A stretch of DNA of 64,000 nt from Anoplolepis gracilipes (taxonomy: Eukaryota > Arthropoda > Insecta > Hymenoptera > Formicidae), in assembly GCF_047496725.1 (NCBI RefSeq), contig NC_132975.1:14765501-14829500 (forward strand), in the 5' to 3' direction. How positions within the stretch are numbered: position 1 is the first letter of the stretch; the number at the start of each line of letters is the position of its first letter. Shown piece by piece: positions 1 through 13,563 of this stretch. Made by a program: the position numbers and the translations under genes. The notes below the pieces were generated by a model. That model was given only the letters and a program-made list of their open reading frames with translations, searched no databases and was not told the DNA's origin.

Positions 1-26
1 TAAAAAATCTCAGATTAATTAGTTAC

Positions 27-790
27 CTGATGGAATGCCCACATTTAATAAAATAACGATTAACATATTTTTTTATATCTGATGTATTATATATTTGACC
101 ATATTTGTTTTCAAGTTCCACATGACCTGTATTGCATAAAGCATGAACTCCAATATCTGTTCTATAAAAATATATTTTGAGTGCTTGATAAGAAATACAG
201 ATATAAAATAGGATAATAATTATAATTAAGTCAATTAATGATATTCATCTTTGTCAAAGAAAAAGTTGTTCCAACAAAATAGTTCATGCACAATAAAACT
301 ATATACATAATTATAATTTTTAATATACAAATTATTAGCCAATAATTATAATACAGTATTTAATAAGCATTGTAATATTTATTAAATATTACAGATTACA
401 GAGACTACTAGAGAAACTTATAAACACAAAAATAATATAAACTTAAGAAAAAATTACCTGCTGGAAAGACATAAGGATGGTCTAATCAAGCTCTTTGGTG
501 CAATGGTTAATAAAGCAGTTTCCAGAGCACCTTGAATAGAATCTGTGTCACGTATAAAACTGTTACCAGATTGTCTCTGCAAACCCCTTTACGAAAACAT
601 TATCACGTTACGTTTCCATAATAAAAAAAAAAAAAAATGAAACTGCTATAAATATATACATATTTAATGCAAACGACGAGAAACAAACGTCGTGCTTGTT
701 GCATACAATTATACCAAATATAAGTGCTTTTTTTATGCTGTACCTGTATTGTGTACCAATGTACGAAAATTTAAGGAAATATCGTACCAT
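27..790 (-). CDS. PUSL1: tRNA pseudouridine synthase-like 1, N-terminal part (gene runs off left edge)
   Basis: Three exons were read on the minus strand: 744-790 (start codon at 790), 458-586 and 27-161, each ending in phase 2 before a GT donor. The joined product starts MVRYFLKFSYIGTQYRGLQR and contains SSRTDIGVHALCNTGH around residues 57-72. That is the TruA-family active-site motif, with the catalytic Asp in RTD-GVHA. TruA-type enzymes isomerise uridine in the tRNA anticodon arm; PUSL1 is the mitochondrial-type member in animals, and the assignment to PUSL1 rather than PUS3/PUS1 is inferred from the short N-terminus. The rest of the catalytic domain lies to the left of the window. The gene is head-to-head with SPRTN, about 1 kb apart. 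Confidence 0.85.
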
Positions 791-800
791 AATTGCTTTT

Positions 801-822
801 TATATATATATATATATATATA
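801..822. repeat. (TA)n microsatellite
   Basis: About eleven TA units lie just upstream of the PUSL1 start codon. Confidence 0.9.
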
Positions 823-1660
823 TGAAAGCAAGAAGAATAATGGCTTATTGCATAGTAATTATGACAATAAACCTTATAATTCCAGTGACAGTTTAAATTG
901 CTTTAGTAGCAATCACAATAACTTCATAACCTTACTTTAAATAAATGTCAAGCGGATTTGAATTCCCGTTTCTTACGGAACTTTATTGTGCGATATTGCT
1001 TCAATATTCATAAATATTGAATTATTATTCCTACACATACAGATTTAGAAATTTTTAACACAAATATTCAAATCACATCGGCAATCACACTTGACGGCCA
1101 TGTGCGTTCATACGAGAAGTACAGCACTTTTCTCCACCTACTTTCTACACTTATTTATATTTTTTCTCTCTTTTTAAAATGTCATTCATATATCATCTCA
1201 TTTTAAATACAGAAAAATGTAAATGTAAATGTGAAATGTGATTATTATTAATATTGTGAACAAATTAAATAAATTTTAAAAATTGGACAAAAATAGAGTT
1301 TGGAATATATATTTACACTTTTTTTTTTCACTCTTGATAATTCACTAGGACGCATGCGCGATAAACCGACCCGGAAGTACCGCACCGGAATCGAAACACT
1401 AGACAGTTTCGTCATCTAACTTTCTTCCATTCCTTCTTTTCTCTCGATCCTTCTATTCTATACTTGTTCCGATTGTCGTGGTTGTGTTGTTTCGTGTCGT
1501 TTCATGTCTCCTAAACTTATCATCATCATCATCAATCAGATTTAAATGAGTATAAATTGTGTTGTGCAAATGTCTTATAAAATATAGAAATATTTATCTA
1601 TTTATTTTCACCTGATACATAAAATATTCCAATAAATAACATTACATAAAGTACATTAAA

Positions 1661-1677
1661 GAAAGAGAGAAAGAGGA

Positions 1678-1701
<24 letters not shown>
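1661..1701. repeat. (GA)n microsatellite in SPRTN 5' UTR region
   Basis: Purine-strand GA repeat, slightly interrupted, about 60 bp before the SPRTN start codon. Confidence 0.9.
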
Positions 1702-1708
<7 letters not shown>

Positions 1709-1762
1709 AAGCAGCATTTTTTTCGTGCGAAATAAGGTGAACAAAGACTGTAAGAGAAAATA

Positions 1763-4700
1763 ATGGCATCGCAAGATTTTCACATGGCATATGATGTGCA
1801 TGAACAACTTAATTGTCTAGGTGTTACAGAAAATGCAATTGGTATAGAAAAGGTATTTATTAAACATTTTTTTTTATCATAAACATAGTTGTATTGCATG
1901 AATGTGTTAAAATCTTGTAAATTTGTTCTTAAACTCGATTTTTTTTAAATTGTAAAAAATTAGAGAAAAAAATTTATATATATCGCTAAATATATGGAAT
2001 ATTCATTTTTTCACCGATTTCAATGAGATTTTGTATACACAGTTATATATCTTTTATAGTGTGCAAAATAAGATAATGATAAAATTGTTACTTTGCCATT
2101 AAAAGGTAATTATTTTTAAAGTTATTAATGAAATATAACAATACAGTAAAAGTATCCACAAGTAAGCATATAGATAATTTATACAAAAAATAAATATGAA
2201 ATTATTAAATTTTGTGAAAAAATGATATTTTATATACATTTAATCTAAAAAAAAAGAAAGAAAATCAAAAATGTGTAATTAATATATTATATATATTCTA
2301 GAATTAATATTTTTTTGCACATTGTATTGAAAAAAAATATTTATTTTCAGGAAAATACCTTTTATATACAAACATTGGTAGATAAGGCATTAGAACTTAT
2401 TGATCCGACTCCTAATATTCATACATTATTTGTACAATTTAATGCACGCTTTTTTTGGAATGTTTTGACTCCTGTTCAAATCAAGTGGAGTAACAGAATG
2501 ACAAGGTAAATATCTCCTACATTTTAAATATAATATGTTATTATTTGCATCAACATTTATATATAATACCTTTATTTATATTATTTCATATATTTGTAGT
2601 TGTGCTGGAGTTTGTACTTTTCACTCACGTAATAAAGAATGTATCATATCCCTTAGTGCACCTTTACTTAAACTCAGGCCAAGGAAAGATCTTGTCGAAA
2701 CTTTATTGGTACCACTTTTTACAATATATATAAATATTAATATGTACAATTATAATAAATATTCAGTAACTTTTTGTATATTAATATATATATGTCAATA
2801 GTATTGTATTGTATTAAATTACAGCACGAGATGATTCATGCATATTTATTCTTAACAAATAATGATCGTGATAGAGATGGTCATGGACCAAATTTCTGCA
2901 AACATATGTACAGGATAAATAAAGAAGCAGGAACTAATATAACAGTGAGTAAATAATTTAGTCATCTTAATGTTTAAGAGATACTAAGAAACACACCCAC
3001 ATGTAGCTATTATAAAACATGTATTCAAATAATTCTTAAAATTAAAAACTATTCATACTGATATATACATGTAATTAGTTTAAATCTCAATAAATTGAAT
3101 TACATTATTACTGATTACATTAATAATTTCGTGTGTTTATAAGAAGAAAAATAAAAATTTTTTTTGCATTGCAAAATTTTAACACAAATATGTTCATAGT
3201 ATTATATGAATAACAATTTGGTATTATCATTTACTCAGAAACTTTGAGTAAATTATATGAAAATAAATTATTTAAGTTTAAATTAAAAATTGGATTTGAC
3301 TCAAAAAAATTTTGAAAAGCATATACTTGAAAATACTTTTATTTGTAATAATAATTTTGTCAGATTTTATTCTAATTTTTTTTTTATTATATGTATTACT
3401 GTAATTCTTTTATTATATCGAATTACAGATTTATCACAATTTTCACGACGAAGTAAGATTATACAAACAGCATTGGTGGAAATGTAATGGACCTTGTCAA
3501 CATAGACCACCATTCTTTGGTACAGTTCGACGCAGTATGAATCGTGCACCTGGTCCAACAGATTATTGGTGGAGCGAACATCAACGGAAATGCAATGGCG
3601 AGTTTATAAAAATAAAAGAGCCAGCAAAATTTAAATTGCATCCAAAGCATAGTGATAAATCAAAATCAAAGGATCAGAAACCAAATAAAAATATCATTGA
3701 TATGTGGTTCAAAAAGAATACTTCAGTGATAGATGCAACAGCTAAACCTACATCTTCAAAAGTCTCTCTTACTAATAGCGACTCTAAAATACTCACTCAA
3801 AGAAACAATGATAAGCCTAGTACTAGTAGAGATAATGGTGGTACAAATTCGTTTCGTGTTATCAATGAGAAAAATACTCAAGATTTATTAGAAATGAAAA
3901 AATTAGGTGACTCTAGTAATAATGTACATGGTTGGGGTATTAGTGGCTCAAGTGGAAAAGTAGAAAAGGATAATTCAAAGAATGTTTCTAAAAATCCTGC
4001 ATTTTCATGTTCTGGTGTTTTGGGAGGTAGTAACACTGGTAAAAGTAATCTTATAACAAAATTTATGAATGTAAATGACGATGAAAATCGCCAATGTAAA
4101 TTAATGAGAAAGGATTCATCATCAGAATCATCAGAATCATCAATGGCCACAAGACAAGAGAGATCTGTTGATAATTCAGTCTTAAATATGAGTCAACCAA
4201 GAAATAATTCGGTACCTTGTCCTACATGTAATGTACCTATGACTTTAGAAAATATATATAGACATGTAGATAGATGCCTAATAAATGATAATACGTTGAT
4301 TGACGAAATTAATAACAATATCAATAACAATAATAATAACGAGGAATTAATGTTGCCTATTCGAACGTTCTCTACATCAACAGTAGAACAAAATATCGAT
4401 ACAAATACAACTTCTAATACGCGTTTAAGATTAGATAATCCAGATGAGACGGTTGAATACGTTAATTGTCCCGTCTGTAACAGAAGACTGCCGTCTGCAG
4501 ATATTAATCAGCACCTCGATAAATGCTTGTTGGAAGCAGATACAATTCGTAAAGTTGCCATTCCCTCTACTTCTCGTGCATCATATGATGACAGTATAAT
4601 CAGTATAAATAGTTTCTCTAATTCTGATCTGGATGATTCTGTAATTATTGAAAATCATTCTATAGTCAATGAAACTCCACAATCTTATGCAAGTACTAGC

Positions 4701-4982
4701 ACTAGTAAGAGCGATACAACGGATTTCGAGTATAAATGTTTAGTTTGCAACAGACAGATCCCACCTGAGATATCGTTAAATGAACATCTTGAAGAATGCA
4801 TTGGAAGTGTTTTTAATGATGAAACAATGATAATAGATGATTATATTGATCAGAAAGATGAAGATAAACTCGATGTAGAAAACAATTCTACGGAGAATAG
4901 ATATCCTTGTCCAGTATGTATGCAGTTAATATCAGAAAATCTTATGAACCAACATCTAGATATGTGCCTTAAAAATGAATAA
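1763..4982 (+). CDS. SPRTN: Spartan: SprT-family DNA-protein crosslink protease
   Basis: Exons 1763-1852, 2351-2505, 2600-2708, 2825-2944 and 3429-4982 join in frame to 675 aa. The SprT metalloprotease domain carries HEMIH with zinc ligands H119 and H123, catalytic E120 and third ligand H138 (in DGHG). It is followed by the zinc-binding-subdomain signature HWWKCNGPC. Spartan cleaves proteins covalently trapped on DNA during replication. The C-terminal tail has a PIP-like box (KNIIDMWF, about residue 245, lacking the usual Gln), an SHP-like FSCSGVLGG near residue 350 and four UBZ4-type Cys2-His-Cys fingers near residues 420, 503, 593 and 653. Human SPRTN is known to have one UBZ, so four is unusual. 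The large last exon encodes the whole disordered tail. A tail-side AATAAA lies near 5047. Confidence 0.95.
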
Positions 4983-5497
4983 GTGATCTTATGAAAAAGA
5001 GCTATTTTTTTGGACCTAATACTTTTTTTTTACCTTAATATATAGTTAAATAAACTAATAAATATCTTTTTTTTTTTTTTTTTTTCTTTTTCATTTTTAC
5101 ACATATCGCAATGTTTTCTATATAAATTATATAAAGAATATAATAAAAAAAAATATAAATCATGTAAAAAGAAGATTGCAAAACTAAACAAATAATATAA
5201 ATATATATATATATATATTATACACAATATATAAACACAAGTGATCTTGCAAATAAAGAGAAACAGTTTGCTATCTTGGGAATGAGAGGAAACATGTTTT
5301 CATTCTTATTCATATATAAATATATATTATATATTATGTATATATTATATATACATATATATTTATATTTAAGATAATTCTCATATACATTTTTGTTTAT
5401 ATTATTGTGGTAAAATAAAAGTCTGAAGTACATTATGATTAAAAAATAAGGTAAAACAAAATCTGTTATGCTGGGTATAATTATTACATCACTTATG

Positions 5498-5537
<40 letters not shown>

Positions 5538-5545
5538 ATACCATT

Positions 5546-5592
<47 letters not shown>

Positions 5593-5600
5593 ATACCATT

Positions 5601-5649
<49 letters not shown>

Positions 5650-6323
5650 GTAAATATGTATAATTTAATATAATTTCTTTAAAGACTTATAAATAATTAT
5701 ATTAATTTTTGTAGAACTTTCTTCTGTTATCTTAAAATTAGCATTATTTTTTAATAAATAACTCTCTCTAAGGCTAGTAAAATAAATTAAAATCTAAAGC
5801 TTTAAATGATTAGTCATAATTTTATGTATTAGAATTGTGCTCATTATTTGCTAATTTGTATTTTACCATAGAAAAAAATGAAAATATTGTAATAGCATAT
5901 AATTGTGTATGGCTCTGATTTTTAGCTTTATATTTATCAAGCAGTTATAGCAATCAGTTTATTAATCATAATAGAATTGACGCGTGGAAATTCAGATACT
6001 GATCGATCAGTCGATTTTGACGACCGAAAATCCTAGCCATAATAACAATTGTATAGCTATCCTTTTATTGTATACACTATACTATTTATCAGATATATAT
6101 TAAATGATAACAAATAAAAGAATTTGTATTTTATTCCATGATATTTTAATCTGATTTTTTATTATATCGAATATCAATAAAAATTATGTTTCGCATATGA
6201 ATAACGCATGTGTGTTTCGTTATAAAAGTATATATTTTAAATCACTATATATTTTATGATTTATATAGATTAAATATATGTTATTCTATACATTATAATA
6301 TAATGATATATAGAAGATTGTGA
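4983..6323. other. AT-rich intergenic stretch (SPRTN 3' UTR and spacer)
   Basis: This lies between the convergent ends of SPRTN and the vitellogenin-like gene. It holds poly-T/A tracts and TA microsatellites and has no reading frame I can support. Confidence 0.7.
5500..5642. repeat. (TA)n blocks with a tandemly duplicated unit
   Basis: Long TA runs are separated by two identical copies of TAATATAATACCATTTGCAT (near 5531 and 5586), giving a period of about 55 bp. It looks like a minisatellite built from a duplicated TA block. Confidence 0.8.
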
Positions 6324-9300
6324 CTAAATCAATTTCTCATATAATTTGTCGACATTAGAATGATCGAGCGTGCATATTCCACAGCTGAAGTCTAATACAT
6401 GATTGGGGAAAAAAAGTAAAACTTGCTCTTGTGTCCAATGTATATATAAAAGAATATTAGGTAGTAGAATATCAATTGCCTTGCCGCCCGTTTTGATCCT
6501 ACATATGGTAACAGATTGTGATTTTTTTTAAATACTATGAAGAGCAAAATGTATAATTCTATAATTTGTAAAGTGCATTGCGTATAATATAAATTAGAAT
6601 TAACATGTATCAAAATAGACCTTACAAATTATAGATTTATGCTTGAATTCTTCAAATTATTAAAAGTTATTTTCTTTACTTACATTTTAGTTCCTAGTGT
6701 ATGAAATACATAATTAGATTGCAATTTTATTGATGATGTAGTATTATATAAAGTTCCATTATCCATGTCGGCTACAATCCGCGTAATTCCCGACTCGTCG
6801 GTCAAATTAATGTTTATTCCATATTCACCATTGGCTGCGGTTATCGCGAGTCTGGGATTTTCGTCATAGCATTGCCCGAGTAATATTACTTCGCTATTTT
6901 TTACGAAGGTAGAAACTGTGTTGTAAGCGGATTTTATGGAATCTGACGTTACAATACATGTGCCTATAAAGTGCAAAACATTAATTCAAACAATTTCTGA
7001 TACTCTTAGATCATAAAATATACATCATGTACATTATGTGCATTAGAGTTGAAGAAATTAGAATGATCAATATATTGATGATTACTATGTGATTAATATA
7101 ATTACTTACTAGAAAACATTCTGAATAAAGGTATTTCCATATATTTATGAATTCTTGTTCGTATCAGAAACGGATCAATGTAGCGCGAATTGTATTGGAT
7201 GGCAACTTTATTTCCGTTGAGTTGCAGTTCGCCAACATTTGATTCTTTCGGGAATATTGCAGTTATTAGAACCTCATCAGAATTTCTCGCATTACTACTG
7301 TTTCCACCGATCAAATCGTGGAAAGCGTACAGTTTCCAAACTAATTTGGACAAACTCTCCGGTAACTGTTGTTTTCACATTACAAGTATAATATTATTTT
7401 GTTATTATAATTTTCGTGTAAAATTTTGCACAGTTTTTACTTCATACTTAATTTTTTTTCACTTACGTTTTCATACTGCGCTGAGATCGTATATTTACGT
7501 AAGGTCGACAATTCTTTCGACGCTTCGTAACAAGAATTCGTGTAAGGAATAAACTTTTTTCCAACAGATTCTTTTTTACATTCATCATATGGCCAAATCG
7601 CTTCTTTGCTCTCCTCGAGCTGCTCGCTACTAATTTCGCCAATTAAGTTTATCGATATAGAAGATCCGCTACATTTTCCTTTCATGGAATCGGCCAATCC
7701 CCAGACAACATTTAATTTAATACGAGACAAGTCGCTCGGTTCATTGCTCAAAAACTCCCATTGCCACGGCACGTGTCTCTCGATTTCTACACAAAACTAA
7801 ATCAATAAACTTTTATTTCTCAGATATATATTCTTAACTTTGTTCTCAGAGATATAAAATCTTCAAATCCTTACCTTAAATATGCGTGCACCAGGTACAA
7901 CCTTGGATGCTTTGATTTTAATCACATCCGACAGCCAGCCAGTGTTTTCGTATAAAGCAGCCAAAAACCATTGATCAACAATTTTCGAAGATTTTAAATC
8001 ATGATGTGTCAAGGATAAAATATGCCGATTTTCACTACGCAAGTATTCTAATTTCGTCTAATAAGAAAAAAATATACATATATAAGTCAATATAATAGAG
8101 ATATATAATAAATATATTATATATAATAAGTAACCTGTGATGGTGATGATTTAACTGCCTCGATATAAGCAGCTAATCCACAGCTGCCTCTTGGTGGCAT
8201 ATAAGTGAGGTAATCCAAGAGATGTAATCCAATTAAAACAAATTTCATGCTTGGCCAAGTTCTATAATCATAAAAATTCAACGAAACTGATGTAAAATTT
8301 ATTTCACAATGTATCATGCAACACAGTAAATTATAATATATTATTATTATAGTAAATGTAAATTATATATATTATATGGATTAATGCAATAAATAAAAAT
8401 ATAGATAAATTGGAGATTACTTACTGATAATTACTTTGGTGAGAGGACCAAATGTCGTTAATCAATGTTTCGTACAGCATAGTATTTTCGCAATCAAATA
8501 CTTTCGCGTTTAGCCGACCACCTAATTCAGGAAATTCAATATCAAGAATATTCACTGTCTATAAGAAAGAAGAATATAAAAGAATTATATTCATTAACAC
8601 TAATATAAATCATAAAATAATACATTTATAAATTTAAATAACGAAAAAAATTTAACAATCAACTAAAGATAAGGACAACTATATCACCTTGTAGAAAATA
8701 AACATGGACAATAATAATAGTGGAGCGCAAATAAAAACAAAAATAATTTTTTTAGAATAATATTAAACGACCTCCTTGGAGTTCTAAAAAGAAAAAGATA
8801 TATACATTTAAAATAATATTTACTTGCAGATTAGAGCTAGGCGATTTTACAACTGTATAAGACGCAGGACACGAATGACAAGCTTGCTTCAATTTCGATT
8901 TTACACTCGCACCTCTAATGCTTGTAAGCGTTTTAACATGTGCTGTAATTCCTGTTTTGAGATGTTCTGTAACACATTAATTTTAAGACTATAAAGACGA
9001 GGGATATAAGTCAGAATATATTTGTAAAATTTTCAGTATACTTTTAAGATTTCAACCTATGGAAAATTTTACTATTTAAGAAGAAAAGAATTAAGACTCA
9101 TAAAATAGTTTTTTTTTTTACAAATGTTCTTAAATAGCGAAAATTAATGAAAATCATAAATTTCTAGCTTATTAATAAAAGTTATACCTCCCAGAGTATT
9201 GTATGAAATAAATGGCTGTTCTTCTAATCCAACTGTAATATTAATAGGAAGATATCCATGTAGGGAATGAACCCTTTCAGCACTATGCCATAAGTCGATC

Positions 9301-11594
9301 AATGGATTGTAATTTTCTATCATTTCAATCCCATGAACAGATGTGCTAAAAAAATATTCATAAACTCATGAGATTATTTCAAAAAGCAAAGGAGCAATTA
9401 AATATATGTAATTTTATAAAGTAAAATTTTGTAGCTGAATATATAAAATATATGTCTTTACCGTAAAATGACGTGATTATTTCGTATAGGAAAATCGCGT
9501 GTAAAGTTTCCTCGCATTGAAAACAAAGACGTTGCTGTCATCGCGAGTCTAACGTTAGTACCGAGATCGGTCGCTTGAATCGATTCTATTGTCAATGGTA
9601 CATTTATACGTTGTTGATTAACATGGAACTCCATATTATAATACATATAATATAGATTATTCCATAAAGAAGACAAATCTAGAAAATTATAAATACACGA
9701 ATGAGATAGTATAATATATATTATAACTTTGCATTCTAATTTTTAATTTTCTTACATTTCAGCCCCTCAGCTATTTTTGTCTCATTCCAGTGAACACACA
9801 ACACTGTTTTTTCTTGAATACGTGCAATTACTTCTAAATGCACAGAGTCTTTCTTTCGTTCATCCAATTTGAACTGTTTGAGAATATCTTTTATGTGTGT
9901 TGGATTGTCGAAGGAGGTTGCTAATGAGTGGAAAACACCCTCCGCTTTGATGTATAACTTAATGTTTTGTACAAAAAAAAAAAAAAAAATAGTAATTAAA
10001 TTTATAAATATTCGCAGACAGGATAAACTTTCTTGGCTTTGAAAATCGTACTTACAGATAGGTGATTAATATGCGTTCCACTACCATAATTATTTAGAGT
10101 TACATAAATTACTTCAGGGATATTCGTAGAAGGATTGGCTATGATAATGCCATGCAACATGGCGCCAAACCTTTTCAAAGAATCTTGATAATCAACCAGA
10201 TAGTTACCAGTAATGAGATATTCGCTATTCGATGGTTTTCGAAGTATGCGGCTGAATTGCGCTGCGATTCTGCCTCTATAAATATCCGGTAGTGACAATT
10301 AATAATTAAAACTAGATGAAAAAATGTCTAAATAAATGTGCAACATATTAAATAAATTCATGAAAACTAGCAGCAATGTTACGCACTTGAACAATATAAA
10401 TTGTATTTTTTAGACAGTACATTCTAATATAAAATAAGAGTATTGCATTTGCTTTATATGCTTTAGAATAATAATATAAAATTGCAAATTGCTGTAGAAA
10501 TTAATACTCTTTTCAGTAACATTACTGCTGTTGTTGATTAATAAATTTGTACATATTTACATGCGCTTGTAACAAGGATAAGTGGTACGTTCCATAGATT
10601 TTAACATTGTATAAAAGTAATTGTACAAGTGTTGGCTGGGCTCGCTTTGCATGTACCAGTACAGGGACATTAATCTATTAGATGTAGGGCTAGACACGAC
10701 GAGCAAAGTTAACGCAGCAATTCTCATCTCTAAGTGCTCAGTTCTGTTGACCAAAATCGGCCAGTACACAGGATAAATCTACATAAAATACATTGTTATA
10801 ATATATATAATAAATTTTATGTCATAATGATGAATAAAGATATGTTTGATTTTGATATAAATTCATGCAACAAAGATTGCTTAATTAAAAACCGCTCACC
10901 ACGTCGGGTCTCAACGCTGCTGTAGGAATAGAGGCCCAAGCTGCGAGTGCCCGAAAATGCCGCAATTCGGTATTGTTGACGCTAGCTATTGGTTCTAGAA
11001 ACTCAACGACTCTACCAAGCTGTATGTTTGCTAAGCCTTCCAACCAGACCATCTTCTGTTCATATCGAGTACTTTCTACAACATGGATTGAATGTAGTAT
11101 AATTCTGAACAATGTGGAAACTTTAACGTGGATAGATAAATATAAAGTATATAAATCATTTTACAATCGTCATCAAAAGAATATTCGGTCATTTTAGCAC
11201 ATCTTATATATATTGTATATATATATATATATACCAGTGAATTTGTCGAGATAGAGACGCACGTAATCGTCCAACATCTCATATGGGCAATGTATCAAAC
11301 AGGTTTTATATATCAACGTTCCATATGCGAGGATTGCAGTGTTTTGCACTTCCGTGGAAATCTCACTCGGCAGTGTAAGAAGCGGTTGCAGGTTGACTAG
11401 CAACTGAGCGTCTGGTTTTCTCAAGTGAAGCGGTAGCCGCATGAGAAGTTGAATTGCGGATATATCGGACACTTTGTTGCTCTGAATAAGTTCCAGTATG
11501 AAGAGAGCAGATTCTTTACTCCCAACTTGTGGTAATGTCTCAAGAAACATATTCCTATAATAAAGCATAATATAATTATTTTAAAGAACAAAGG

Positions 11595-11638
<44 letters not shown>

Positions 11639-13563
11639 AAATAATCAATGATAATTAATAATTAATAATCAATGTAGTTACCGTATCGTTTCTTCTTTAT
11701 AACTAGTTCCCGAGATGCGATTATAGGCTTTTCCCAGATCAACGCGATCTAACATATCAAGATAATAGAGAAGGACGGATATCGTTGTGTTGTGTAGATT
11801 ATGGATCTCAGTATCTAAACCGGGATTTTCGAGTCTTTGGCTCAAACGGTCCAATAATCGACTTATCTGTAACAAAATTGATAAAGTAAAAATTTCATTG
11901 TAATTGAGAGGTGAAAGAAGAAAAAAAATACATATATATACATATACAAACTTACAGATTTAAAAATAAAATTTTTGTCCGGAGTACCTCTGCCCTGTGT
12001 TAGATCTGCTTCAGGTAGCTCGTGTTGAAGAATAATAGTTCGTAAATTATTCGTAACTATCTTATTCGTTATATCTTTCACCGAAGATAATTCAATAGTT
12101 TGTCTGCATAACATAAAGCAATATTATTTCATTGGCATTATTGATAGTATAAGTGATAATTATAATAATTTATTTCTAAATGTGCGATAAAAAATATTAA
12201 TTTAAATATCTGTCTATGGTATAAAAGCTTGTTTTTTATAAAGCTTTTATTTAGAATAATAAATACTCAATAACACAATTATGGATATATTTAGAAAATT
12301 TGTAGAACATACTGAACAAAATGATAATGCGCCTCTCCCATACTTTGAAAGGGTTGCACGTAGATACTTCCGGATGCGTTAACGGAAAGAATATCATGAA
12401 CGTATCTATCAGTTTTCAGTTTATACACTCTTTCGCTACTTTTCAAGATAGGATTCTGAAAGTTTTGGTGTTAGAGAACACCAATAATAATAACATACAA
12501 TAATATAGCATAATTTGATTCTGTTAATCAAATAAATAAATCTAATATTTTACAATCAGTGTAATAACGTACTTGATCTTCATCGGTACACTGTACTTTA
12601 GGAACATTGGACCAATTACGATATGGATGTCCAGTACACATTCTAGGATCTAGCGATTTCCTGACCAAACGCTGAGCATCCCCCTCCAGGCTTACGACAT
12701 AATCGATGTTACACTTTCCGTAATGATTTATCTGTAAATTATAATTTTGTTATATATATATATGATATGTGATCACGTGAATGTGTATGTATTTAAAATA
12801 ATATCCACAGTCATTATATAATGTACGTCCGCGTGCATGTTTATACAAATCCTGATTTACCTCGCTAGAATGAAACGCGACTTCTTTCTCCAAATTAGAA
12901 AGATCCAGCTGTAAAATTCCAGCTATGCTACGTTTTATATTCGTTGCCCAGACCGGTTCTGTTTCGATGCTAAAATTCTCGATGAGTCCTTTGCTATACG
13001 ACACTCGGAAAGGCTTCAAAAGTTCTACAGCGTTATCGTAAATATCAATATTTTCGTTCGGCTCCGTTGCATTTCCGTTCCATATTTTTGCCCTCAACGA
13101 TTGCAGCTAATAAGAAAAAAAATTGGATATATCTTACATATATAATATAATAACAATTTAAAAAAAATATATTATATAGTTCTTATAATGGAAAAATACA
13201 AGAGACTTTAGAAAAAAAATGTTTATTATTTTTTTAAATACCTGTACTATGACATAATCATCTTCCGCCTGAATCACAAGCTTGCCATTGAGATTCCATG
13301 AGGAAGCTGCGTTGGAGGGTACTAGCACACCAGTACTTGACGTAGCATTGTAAGAATATATATATTCTTTACCGGACCTAAATAAATTTTGCGCGACATT
13401 TCCATTGCTTAAAAGTAAGAATATGAATAGTGTTCTTCTTATTCCTTGCTTTAATCTGGATATATGATTAGAATCTGTAAAGTAAGACTTTCTTCTTCAC
13501 TTTTGCATATACATTTCAAAAATTACCATTTTTTGTTCTTTGATAGAGAGCGCACGTTGCCAT
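6324..13563 (-). CDS. Vitellogenin-like large lipid transfer protein (22 exons)
   Basis: Exons in transcript order: 13527-13563, 13242-13474, 12861-13106, 12573-12731, 12313-12455, 11956-12103, 11682-11866, 11235-11554, 10900-11075, 10561-10778, 10056-10275, 9756-9957, 9462-9678, 9188-9345, 8824-8966, 8425-8558, 8135-8261, 7875-8057, 7467-7778, 7110-7365, 6684-6963, 6324-6384. They total 4158 nt, in frame throughout, giving 1385 aa. A hydrophobic core RRTLFIFLLLSNGNVA near residue 30 is the signal or anchor. An LLTP lipid-binding module follows. The C-terminus (CIVTSDSI... to CGICTLDHSN) looks like a von Willebrand D domain. The serine-rich linker of conventional vitellogenin is absent and the length is shorter than the usual roughly 1.7-1.8 kaa, so this is a paralogue of the Vg-like type, not the yolk gene. 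MTP is less likely because of the vWD-like tail. Weak points are the acceptors at 7778 and 9957. Confidence 0.85.
11595..11640. repeat. (GA)n microsatellite in an intron of the vitellogenin-like gene
   Basis: Interrupted GA tract on the plus strand, reading as CT on the transcript, in the intron between exons 7 and 8. Confidence 0.9.

Larger units (their letters stand above)
791..1762. promoter_or_regulatory. Intergenic promoter region between divergent PUSL1 and SPRTN
   Basis: This interval separates the two start codons. It contains an NRF1-like palindrome (GCATGCGC, 1352-1359) and an ETS/GABP-type site (CCGGAAGT, 1371-1378), both typical of TATA-less housekeeping promoters. They lie about 400 bp upstream of the SPRTN ATG, so they probably mark its transcription start. 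Whether PUSL1 uses the same element or a nearer one is not visible. Confidence 0.55.

Noticed and set aside
8700..8783. Possible extra vitellogenin-like exon encoding a hydrophobic segment
   Set aside because: It would need a phase-1 entry, while the neighbouring exons meet in phase 0 without it; it also contains a stop in the required frame.
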